A stretch of 6,868 nt of DNA. Origin: Bacteroidales bacterium (GTDB lineage: Bacteria; Bacteroidota; Bacteroidia; Bacteroidales; S143-33). Every line of letters starts with the position of its first letter. Position 1 is the stretch's first letter. The position numbers and the translations under genes are program-made. Below, in pieces: positions 1 through 4,963 of the stretch. The notes under the pieces are model-generated. The model searched no databases, was not told where the DNA came from, and saw only the letters and a program-made list of their open reading frames with translations. The stretch covers positions 1 through 6,868 of the forward strand of contig JALWNS010000123.1 of NCBI GenBank assembly GCA_027083655.1, in the 5' to 3' direction.

Positions 1-87
1 GTTATGGATCTCCAAAGGAAAACGCCCAGTACAAACATAATTTATTCATAAACAATTTTGCTATAAAAACTTACTAACCAAACAAAT
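1..87. other. Gene-free left edge
   Basis: I see no supportable gene here. The short plus-strand frames reaching in from the left edge close at about positions 40, 51 and 77, so the last residues of a gene lying to the left are possible but cannot be recognised. The stretch is AT-rich and, read on the minus strand, supplies the T-rich tail (ATTTGTTTGG, then further T runs) of the hairpin at 88-117. Confidence 0.4.
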
Positions 88-117
88 GACAGGAGGCGGC
101 ACAGGCCGCCTCCTGTC
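88..117 (-). terminator. Rho-independent terminator after the S46 peptidase gene
   Basis: A perfect 13-bp stem (88-100 pairs with 105-117; arm GACAGGAGGCGGC) closes a 4-nt loop. It lies about 60 nt past the stop codon of the minus-strand peptidase gene. Read on the minus strand, the stem is followed by ATTTGTTTGG and more T-rich sequence. On the plus strand it is followed by GTATAAAACC with no T tract, so I assign it to the minus strand. The 60 nt between stop codon and stem hold nothing else I can identify. Confidence 0.85.
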
Positions 118-177
118 GTATAAAACCGTCAATATCAAAAGATTAACTTACCGCACCGACCTGGGCAGTAATCAATA

Positions 178-2268
178 TTACTTTGGCAAATGTCCTGTCT
201 GTATTTCTTTGATTAACCTGTCTGTTTTATAAACATGCTTAAGAGCCTCCATCAATCCCCATGAATCTGTCGCTATTGCCCTGTTATCATCCTCAAGGAA
301 AATATATGCACCGGCCAGGCTTTCGAGGTTACCATCGTGGATAAGGCCAACAATCTGGCGGTCTTTGTTAATAACCGCACTACCTGAATTACCACCAACA
401 ATATCATTAGTAGAAGCAAAACACATTGGCACTGATAAATCCAATCCCTGTGGAGGTTTTTGCCAACGTGGATGTAATCCCCACGGATAGGACTTCTGAC
501 CAAACGAATAATAACGGTCATACAAGCCATAATAAGTTGTCTTACCCGGCGCTAAAGTTCCATTATATTCATAACCACGGATGAATCCTGGCGTTATACG
601 CAAAGTCAAGGTCGCATCCGGTGGTATATGTGTACCATAAACCTTAAAAATTAAGTATCCCAGCTCTTGGTTATCAACCTCGAGCTCTGCCATAAGTTTT
701 TGCCTTGTTGCGCTATTGTCCTTTATGGTCTTCATAATACTGCGCACAACTATTAGCAAAGGATCCTCTGATTGCATAATCTCGGCTGCCCCAAGATTAT
801 ATAACTCTTGTACAAAATCCCTGTCATACAATTTGGTGACCTTTTTCAGGCTCTGGTAAGCATCCTCGTCATTACGGAACAGACTCTGCAAAATAAAGCA
901 ATCTTCCCCCTTGACTTTGTATAAGAAATCGGCTATAGCCTGCACATTATACTGCTCACGTTCTGCATCAGTTACTGGCACAAACACCTTATCAAAGCCC
1001 ATTGATTCATCTCCATCGGCATAACGGTATAAATTAAATGCTGTCTGCCAGGCGGCCGATGGCATACGGGACAAAAGGCTGGCAAACAGGTACTGAGGAT
1101 CGATTTTGTATAGCTGGTTAATTATAGAATCAATATGATCCCACAAATGACCATATTGTGCTCTTAGCCCAGGATTGTTCATCACACTATCTTTCAACGC
1201 CTGCTCAAAGCTCTTTTTCTTGGCCATAATGTAATCATCACGCAGTGCCATATAAATACCTGCATAGTATTTACGACCGTTTGCTATGCTTAGCAAAGTG
1301 CTAAGCTCATGTGCTTGGCGTTCGGGATGGTTAATAAAGTACTTATACTGGGCATTATAGCGCTGGTTGAAGTAATTAAGTATCAAAGGGTGGCGCACAT
1401 CACGGTAAAATTCCAATTCTTTTACCGAAAGCAAACGGTCAGTATTACCAGGACGGCCTATTACGAACACAGGTTCATTCTCCGATGCGCCCTTCTCGCT
1501 CCATGTGAAATAATGTTTAATCTTTGCAGGCTTACCGTTCTCATAAGCACGCACAAAAGCAAAGTCTAACTCATAACGGGGATAAGTGAAGTTGTCCCAA
1601 TCCCAACCAGTAGCAGTTATCTGTACATCAGGAGCCATCACAAGACGGATATCATCATAACGCTTGTATATGTATAGAGAGTATTTACCACCGTTGTAAA
1701 GTTTTACAACCTTTGCAATGATATGTTTTTTTGGCTTGCTATATTTCTGCTCCAGTTCTTTAATTACATCATCCTTAAGCTTAACCTTTTCCTCTGCTGT
1801 CTCACCCTTACTCATTGCATCAAAAACAATAGATGTAACATCCTTTATGTCAATCAATTGATCCACATACAGACCAGGAAAACGGCGCTCTTGCTCCAGG
1901 CTCTGGGCATAGAAGCCATCACGGTAAATATTTTCCCCTTGCCGCTCTATATCTTTCAGACGGCTACGGACACAGTGATGATTGGTCATAATCAAACCAT
2001 CGGCTGAAACAAAGGATCCTGAGCAACCCCCGCCAAATTGCACTGCCGACAACCTCACCTCTTTTAACCATTTATCTGTGGGAAGAAAACCAAATTCTTC
2101 CTGTATTTTATCCACTGGCACATCGTCAAATGTATACATGCGCCCAAAATCATCCAGTGACCATTGAACACGTGCCAGGTCAATAGGTTCGTACAACCCG
2201 CGCTGTGCATATAATGGACCTGTCATTAACAAAAAAAGGCCCAGGATAAATAAGTATGTTTTTTTCAT
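178..2268 (-). CDS. dpp7: S46 family dipeptidyl-peptidase, DPP7-like, secreted
   Basis: Predicted periplasmic serine exopeptidase that removes dipeptides from peptide N-termini, as S46 enzymes do in asaccharolytic Bacteroidota. At 696 residues it is close to the usual length of about 700-720. Residues 1-21 form a signal peptide (lysines at 2-3, a hydrophobic core, likely cut after LYA21). The chymotrypsin-like triad is visible: TNHHC at 96-99 (His98 by analogy with trypsin), Asp235 in YELDFAFVR, and Ser628 in GGNSGS. Cys82 and Cys99 probably form the disulphide beside the active site. Eighteen residues after Ser628, HDGN places Gly646 where DPP7 has Gly and the Asp/Glu-specific DPP11 has Arg, which suggests a preference for hydrophobic P1 residues. 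The start is supported by the signal peptide and by an AGGGAG ribosome-binding site two bases upstream. It is a single-gene unit with its own terminator at 88-117. S46 membership is very secure; the specificity call is inference. Confidence 0.95.
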   Translation of the reverse strand: MKKTYLFILGLFLLMTGPLYAQRGLYEPIDLARVQWSLDDFGRMYTFDDVPVDKIQEEFGFLPTDKWLKEVRLSAVQFGGGCSGSFVSADGLIMTNHHCVRSRLKDIERQGENIYRDGFYAQSLEQERRFPGLYVDQLIDIKDVTSIVFDAMSKGETAEEKVKLKDDVIKELEQKYSKPKKHIIAKVVKLYNGGKYSLYIYKRYDDIRLVMAPDVQITATGWDWDNFTYPRYELDFAFVRAYENGKPAKIKHYFTWSEKGASENEPVFVIGRPGNTDRLLSVKELEFYRDVRHPLILNYFNQRYNAQYKYFINHPERQAHELSTLLSIANGRKYYAGIYMALRDDYIMAKKKSFEQALKDSVMNNPGLRAQYGHLWDHIDSIINQLYKIDPQYLFASLLSRMPSAAWQTAFNLYRYADGDESMGFDKVFVPVTDAEREQYNVQAIADFLYKVKGEDCFILQSLFRNDEDAYQSLKKVTKLYDRDFVQELYNLGAAEIMQSEDPLLIVVRSIMKTIKDNSATRQKLMAELEVDNQELGYLIFKVYGTHIPPDATLTLRITPGFIRGYEYNGTLAPGKTTYYGLYDRYYSFGQKSYPWGLHPRWQKPPQGLDLSVPMCFASTNDIVGGNSGSAVINKDRQIVGLIHDGNLESLAGAYIFLEDDNRAIATDSWGLMEALKHVYKTDRLIKEIQTGHLPK

Positions 2269-2295
2269 AACTCCCTGCTTTTTTGATTTCTGGCT

Positions 2296-2326
2296 TTAAG
2301 ATATGAAAAACCATTTTTTTGACCAA
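2296..2326 (-). promoter_or_regulatory. Candidate Bacteroidota-type promoter of the S46 peptidase
   Basis: Read on the minus strand, TTG (2326-2324) is followed after 20 nt by TATCTTAA (2303-2296), a 6-of-8 match to the TAnnTTTG -7 consensus. The predicted transcript start near 2290 would leave a leader of about 20 nt containing the AGGGAG ribosome-binding site at 2271-2276. Spacing is good but the -7 element is imperfect. Confidence 0.4.
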
Positions 2327-2377
2327 CTCTACTGGTAAAACCTGATTTTTATCATTAAAAAAATCCAATGCTGGCTT

Positions 2378-2385
2378 TATCTTAA
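2378..2385 (+). promoter_or_regulatory. Candidate -7 element for the TM1266-like gene
   Basis: TATCTTAA matches TAnnTTTG at 6 of 8 positions and ends 13 nt before the ATG at 2399. No TTG or TTTG stands 18-21 nt upstream (the sequence there is ATTA), so the -33 half is missing or weak. The leader is A-rich (AAAAAGAAAAAAAAC) with no Shine-Dalgarno sequence. Confidence 0.25.
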
Positions 2386-2398
2386 AAAGAAAAAAAAC

Positions 2399-2662
2399 AT
2401 GAAAAAGTCGATTATTCTAATTTATCTCAACCACCGCAACGAGGCAGCAGTACAGGTACAAAAAATCCTCTCTGCATGGGGATGCTTGATTAAAGTTAGG
2501 CTCGGTATTCACGACGGTGTACTTGATGAATGCACCGAAACAGGACTTATCTTCCTTGAGGTTGTGGGCGAGAAAGAGAAACTACAGGAACTAACACGCA
2601 AACTCAACCTAGTAAAAGGTGTTGATGCCAAGCTAATTGAAATGGAAATCAAGGATGAATAA
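2399..2662 (+). CDS. TM1266-type iron-only hydrogenase system putative regulator
   Basis: An 87-residue protein resembling the TM1266 family of small, ACT-like beta-alpha-beta proteins that often accompany [FeFe] hydrogenase and its maturases HydE, HydF and HydG. Family features seen are a first strand (residues 4-10, SIILIYL), a helix ending near 26, the second strand with an RxG motif (IKVRLGIHD, 31-39), a third strand GLIFLEVVG (49-57), a helix EKLQELTRKLNLVKGV (60-75) and a final strand AKLIEMEI (77-84). Length fits the family's roughly 80-90 residues. The start is the first ATG, directly before strand 1, with an A-rich leader instead of a Shine-Dalgarno sequence. No hydrogenase or maturase gene is in the window, so it is an orphan here. 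The biochemical role of the family is not well established; 'regulator' is a name based on gene neighbourhood. Confidence 0.75.
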   Translation: MKKSIILIYLNHRNEAAVQVQKILSAWGCLIKVRLGIHDGVLDECTETGLIFLEVVGEKEKLQELTRKLNLVKGVDAKLIEMEIKDE

Positions 2663-2694
2663 AAAAAGAGCTACACCCGGAGGGTGTAGCTCTT
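2661..2694. terminator. Hairpin terminator in the convergent gap
   Basis: A perfect 13-bp stem (2666-2678 pairs with 2682-2694; arm AAGAGCTACACCC) closes a 3-nt loop, GGA. It stands between the stop codon of the TM1266-like gene (2662) and that of the ferritin-VIT1 gene (2719). On the minus strand the stem runs straight into a T tract made by the A run at 2661-2667, so it is a textbook terminator for the ferritin-VIT1 gene. On the plus strand the tail is CTGTATCT, which is weaker. The A run overlaps the plus-strand gene's TAA stop codon, so both genes probably share this compact terminator. Confidence 0.85.
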
Positions 2695-2718
2695 CTGTAT
2701 CTAAAAGCCTGTATAGAC

Positions 2719-3597
2719 TTACACATCAATACCAAAAATTATTCTGACGAGCAAACCTACACCGAACGATACTGCAGATACTGAAAAGCTAATAATAACC
2801 ATCTCCAGGAATTGCTTACGGAAAACAAGATCATTGGTCACTGACATGAAGTAATTAAATACCGCAATTATAACGACTGCTATAAGCAATGCAATGCCCA
2901 AAGCAATGTAAAAATTGGAAGTAAACACGTAAGGCAAGATTAACAAAATAACGGTAATAATATAAGCTATACCTGTGTATAACGCTGACTTTCCTGCACT
3001 CTTACCTCCGCCCTCTGCTTTTGTAGAAAGGTATTCAGAAGCTGCCATTGACAAAGATGCTGCAAAACCGGTAATACCACCTATTATAGCTATTAGCTTT
3101 GTGTTCTGTAAAGCCAGGGTAAAACCAGCCAGTGCACCTGTTAGCTCAACCAGAGCATCATTCAAACCCAGAACCACGGATCCCATGTACTTGAGAATTT
3201 CTTCGTCAATAAGTGCTATAAGCTCCCTTTCATGATTAAACTCATCCTTTATAATATTCTCTGCTTCAGGAATATAAGGCTTAATAATTTCATAGCGTTC
3301 CTGTGCGCTTTCCTCACCCTGCTCCATGAGCTTAATAGCGAAGGTTAGTCCAAAGATCGTTGCCATAAAAGAATAAAACCATACCAAAAAACCATTAGGT
3401 TTGACCTCCTCTCCAGAATATTTCTTAAAAAGTAAATAATGACCACGCTCTTCGTTTGCTATAACTTCCAAAACATGGGCATTTTTCTCAGACTTTGTTT
3501 TTCTCGCCAGCCGTTTGTAGATATAATATTCTGTTATCTCATTTCTTTGATATTCTATAAGCTTTTGCCTTATTTCTTCGGGTATTTTATTTTCCAT
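2719..3597 (-). CDS. Ferritin-like domain fused to a VIT1/CCC1-type membrane metal transporter
   Basis: A 292-residue membrane protein with two domains. Residues 1-130 form a rubrerythrin/ferritin-like four-helix unit with expected di-iron ligands Glu20 (or Glu23), Glu50-x-x-His53, a glutamate at 95-96, and Glu119-x-x-His122. Residues 139-290 are a VIT1/CCC1 domain with about five membrane segments (near 139-163, 167-186, 206-224, 229-249, 264-288) and the family signatures GLNDALVELTGALAGF (144-159) and AASEYLSTKAE (185-195). The architecture resembles MbfA, a membrane-bound ferritin that exports iron in alphaproteobacteria, so moving Fe2+ or Mn2+ out of the cytoplasm is a reasonable inference; the direction is not shown by sequence. 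The upstream AAGG is only two bases from the ATG, unusually tight. The 66-bp gap to the winged-helix gene is mostly hairpin and shows no TAnnTTTG promoter. Confidence 0.88.
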   Translation of the reverse strand: MENKIPEEIRQKLIEYQRNEITEYYIYKRLARKTKSEKNAHVLEVIANEERGHYLLFKKYSGEEVKPNGFLVWFYSFMATIFGLTFAIKLMEQGEESAQERYEIIKPYIPEAENIIKDEFNHERELIALIDEEILKYMGSVVLGLNDALVELTGALAGFTLALQNTKLIAIIGGITGFAASLSMAASEYLSTKAEGGGKSAGKSALYTGIAYIITVILLILPYVFTSNFYIALGIALLIAVVIIAVFNYFMSVTNDLVFRKQFLEMVIISFSVSAVSFGVGLLVRIIFGIDV

Positions 3598-3623
3598 GGC
3601 CTTAGATTTTATAAAGTTTAAAT

Positions 3624-3658
3624 AAAAACGAAGAGAGCCTCCCGGGGGAGCCTCTCTT
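3624..3658 (-). terminator. Imperfect hairpin with T tract between the winged-helix and ferritin-VIT1 genes
   Basis: The arms 3631-3642 and 3647-3658 pair over 7 bp, then a C-C mismatch (3638 and 3651), then 4 bp, closing a small CGGG loop. On the minus strand the stem is followed after two bases by TTTTTATTT (from 3628 downward), as in an intrinsic terminator. It begins 5 nt past the stop codon of the winged-helix gene and ends about 30 nt before the start of the ferritin-VIT1 gene. The mismatch makes it weaker than the two perfect 13-bp hairpins elsewhere in the window, so partial read-through is plausible. Confidence 0.7.
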
Positions 3659-3663
3659 TATCA

Positions 3664-3852
3664 TTACTTAGCCTTGTAATAACAACGCTTCGGACTATAG
3701 ACCAGATCCATTTTCTTCAACTTGCTAATAATCTTACTTACCTTATCTTTCTGGATACCTGTGAGCTCTGCAATTTCTCCAGATTTGAGCTCTTTGTCCT
3801 GTTTTTTCATTGCTTCCAAAACAAGTTTTGCTTCTGCATCTAACTGTGCCAT
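3664..3852 (-). CDS. Small standalone winged-helix DNA-binding protein
   Basis: A 62-residue, lysine-rich protein that is almost entirely one winged helix-turn-helix domain. Helix 1 is residues 4-17 (LDAEAKLVLEAMKK), helix 2 is 24-31 (SGEIAELT), the recognition helix is about 34-47 (QKDKVSKIISKLKK), and a short beta wing follows (DLVYSPKRCYYKAK, 49-62). The pattern resembles the MarR/TrmB type of winged helix, and 60-70-residue versions without a ligand domain are known in Bacteroidota and archaea. One cysteine (Cys57) lies in the wing, and there is no sensor domain. The start is the first ATG, with no Shine-Dalgarno sequence, behind a good TAACTTTG promoter. That promoter contains a dyad also found before the gene at 4836, so autoregulation is a fair hypothesis. 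The fold is a confident call; the target genes are inferred. Confidence 0.8.
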   Translation of the reverse strand: MAQLDAEAKLVLEAMKKQDKELKSGEIAELTGIQKDKVSKIISKLKKMDLVYSPKRCYYKAK

Positions 3853-3880
3853 AGCTATAAGATTTTAAGATTTCATGACA

Positions 3881-3910
3881 CAAAGTTAATTAATTTAGAA
3901 TTATTCCAAA
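3881..3910 (-). promoter_or_regulatory. Bacteroidota-type promoter of the winged-helix gene
   Basis: On the minus strand, TTTG (3910-3907) and TAACTTTG (3888-3881) are separated by 18 nt. The -7 element is a perfect match to TAnnTTTG; the spacing is one or two bases short of the common 19-21. The predicted start near 3875 gives a leader of about 23 nt without a Shine-Dalgarno sequence. No hairpin separates this promoter from the stop codon of the upstream gene (3928), so the winged-helix gene could also be reached by read-through from 4836. Confidence 0.65.
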
Positions 3911-3911
3911 A
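3892..3911. promoter_or_regulatory. Candidate operator, dyad copy 1 (winged-helix promoter)
   Basis: AATTTAGAA-TTA-TTCCAAAA contains the imperfect dyad TTTAGAA-N3-TTCCAAA (6 of 7 arm positions symmetric). It occupies the promoter spacer and covers the -33 TTTG element, a position where a bound protein would block polymerase. It matches the copy at 4861-4880 at 17 of 20 positions, with differences only in the central spacer and one arm base. It lies upstream of the predicted transcript start, so it would act as DNA rather than as an RNA hairpin. Confidence 0.5.
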
Positions 3912-3927
3912 TAAAAAATATTATAAA

Positions 3928-4836
3928 TCACTCAAAAATTTTATCAATTAACCTTTCGACCTGTTCTACAAGGTAAACTTTTTCTATCCAATCGTGCGGT
4001 ATATTTTCCCTGGTAAAAACAATACCAGCCAAGGCACCTACCAAAGCTCCCAGGCTAGGAGTATCGCCTCCGAGGTTAACTGCTTTCAGAACTGCCTCCA
4101 CATACGTACGTGAGCTCATAATGACCCACATAGCGGCTTCGAGTGTGTCCACAATATCCTGGCTAGATCGTATATCTTCCTCGGGTATAGACCAAATCTC
4201 ACTGTAGATAAGGCGCCATAACTTATCCAGGTCCTCTGGGTTCATATTCATATTACGCCAGATAATAGGCAAAGTGTCTTGCATAGTAAAATATGCTGAG
4301 GTCAATGCTTCCCCTTTAAGGAAGCTCCGGATGAGCTCTTCGAGGTACAAAGCACTAAGGAACGCAATATGGTAAGGATTTGTCATGCCCACCACTTGCT
4401 TAACGAGGGTAAAACGCAAATTAACAGGCATATTAAGTAAATACACAGACAAAGGAACAATCTGCAAGAGGGTGATATTATCAACTACGTCACTACCTGG
4501 AACAAAGTCACGTTTAAGGTTTCCTGCTATCACAGTTTGAAGATTTTCCCGTACTTTTTCAGAGAGATGTTCTCCCTGGTCAACAAGGGCCCAATATTCA
4601 CCATTAAGTATCTCACGGGCCAGTATTTGCATGATTTCCTTATCCAGATTATGTCCCAATGCTTCTGTCAAATAGATTGCCAGCGTTGTATTCGAGGACC
4701 AACGGGCATTTTCATTTATCAAATCGCTTATTGGCTGCTTTTTCAGATCTGTTCTTTTTTTCCCAGTATAAGGATAGCCAAGGGCATCGCCAACCATCAT
4801 ACCGATTATTGCATCCTTCAATATGTTCTTTTCCAT
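3928..4836 (-). CDS. ADP-ribosylglycohydrolase-fold protein with a degenerate metal site
   Basis: A 302-residue all-helical protein of the DraG/ARH family, whose active members remove ADP-ribose from proteins or small molecules using two bound metal ions. Family landmarks are in order: GDALG (16-20), the W-S/T-D-D-T position (46-50), the middle motif ending in VPL (119-129), a TNPYHIAFLSALYLEEL segment (152-168), DIVDTLEAAMWVI (227-239) and AVNLGGDT (252-259). The catalytic residues are mostly changed. The usual glutamate after GDALG is Thr24, the Asp-Asp pair is Ser48-Asn49, and GGDTDT reads GGDTPS, so only Asp258 and the hydroxyl of Ser261 remain. It is therefore probably not a normal hydrolase; ADP-ribose binding or a structural role is possible. 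An in-frame TAA lies just upstream of the ATG, and AGAAGG sits one base before it. Fold: confident. Loss of activity: inferred. Confidence 0.85.
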   Translation of the reverse strand: MEKNILKDAIIGMMVGDALGYPYTGKKRTDLKKQPISDLINENARWSSNTTLAIYLTEALGHNLDKEIMQILAREILNGEYWALVDQGEHLSEKVRENLQTVIAGNLKRDFVPGSDVVDNITLLQIVPLSVYLLNMPVNLRFTLVKQVVGMTNPYHIAFLSALYLEELIRSFLKGEALTSAYFTMQDTLPIIWRNMNMNPEDLDKLWRLIYSEIWSIPEEDIRSSQDIVDTLEAAMWVIMSSRTYVEAVLKAVNLGGDTPSLGALVGALAGIVFTRENIPHDWIEKVYLVEQVERLIDKIFE

Positions 4837-4858
4837 GCCTTCTTATATAAGTTTTTCT

Positions 4859-4889
4859 CAAATTTAGAACTTTTCTAAAACTTAATCAA
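4859..4889 (-). promoter_or_regulatory. Bacteroidota-type promoter of the ADP-ribosylglycohydrolase-fold gene
   Basis: On the minus strand, TTG (4889-4887) is followed after exactly 20 nt by TAAATTTG (4866-4859), a perfect match to TAnnTTTG. The predicted transcript start is near 4853, leaving a leader of about 17 nt that contains AGAAGG directly before the ATG at 4836. Confidence 0.75.
4861..4880. promoter_or_regulatory. Candidate operator, dyad copy 2 (ADP-ribosylglycohydrolase-fold promoter)
   Basis: AATTTAGAA-CTT-TTCTAAAA contains a perfect 7-bp dyad, TTTAGAA (4863-4869) and TTCTAAA (4873-4879), around a 3-nt spacer. It overlaps the -7 element and extends into the promoter spacer, where a bound repressor would exclude polymerase. 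It is the more symmetric of the two copies in the window; the other is at 3892-3911 in the winged-helix promoter. I found no third full copy. Confidence 0.5.
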
Positions 4890-4914
4890 TAAAGCATAAT
4901 TGTCAAAAAAACTA

Positions 4915-4945
4915 TTGCACACCACCCAAATTTGGACTAATTTTG
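4915..4945 (+). promoter_or_regulatory. Bacteroidota-type promoter of dnaG
   Basis: TTG (4915-4917) is followed after exactly 20 nt by TAATTTTG (4938-4945), a perfect match to TAnnTTTG. The predicted transcript start is near 4951, leaving a leader of only about 13 nt before the ATG at 4964 and no clear Shine-Dalgarno sequence. It stands back to back with the promoter at 4859-4889, with 25 nt between the two TTG elements. Confidence 0.75.
4926..4935. promoter_or_regulatory. 10-bp palindrome in the dnaG promoter spacer
   Basis: CCAAATTTGG is a perfect palindrome lying between the -33 and -7 elements of the dnaG promoter. It could be a regulator site, but a 10-bp AT-centred palindrome may occur by chance. 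Confidence 0.3.
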
Positions 4946-4963
4946 TTTAAAACCAGACAGAAT

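Larger units (their letters stand above)
2295..2386. repeat. 9-bp inverted repeat in a divergent promoter region
   Basis: TTTAAGATA at 2295-2303 and its exact reverse complement TATCTTAAA at 2378-2386 lie near the two ends of the 130-bp gap between the peptidase gene and the small plus-strand gene. Each copy points outwards and sits where a -7 element would be expected, so the symmetry may simply reflect two similar promoter elements. A regulator contacting both copies is an alternative. Confidence 0.45.

Noticed and set aside
32..39. TATGTTTG on the minus strand, a perfect -7-type sequence
   Set aside because: No TTG stands 18-21 nt upstream (the nearest is at 13 nt) and the gene it might serve would lie outside the window, so it is not called as a promoter.
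1309..2167. Plus-strand open frames of 60-95 codons opposite the S46 peptidase
   Set aside because: They are antisense shadows of a confidently identified gene, without promoters, ribosome-binding sites or protein-like motifs.
2180..2368. Minus-strand frame of 62 codons starting in the gap upstream of the peptidase gene
   Set aside because: It overlaps the signal-peptide region of the peptidase in another frame and has no family resemblance.
2290..2379. Direct repeat CTGGCTTTA at 2290-2298 and 2371-2379
   Set aside because: It is only 9 bp long, overlaps the inverted repeat already described, and has no further matching sequence around it, so a mobile-element or duplication origin is not supported.
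3601..3616. CTTAGA and a partial mirror before the ferritin-VIT1 gene, considered as a third copy of the shared dyad
   Set aside because: Only one half-site matches; the second arm agrees at two of seven positions, so the evidence is too weak.
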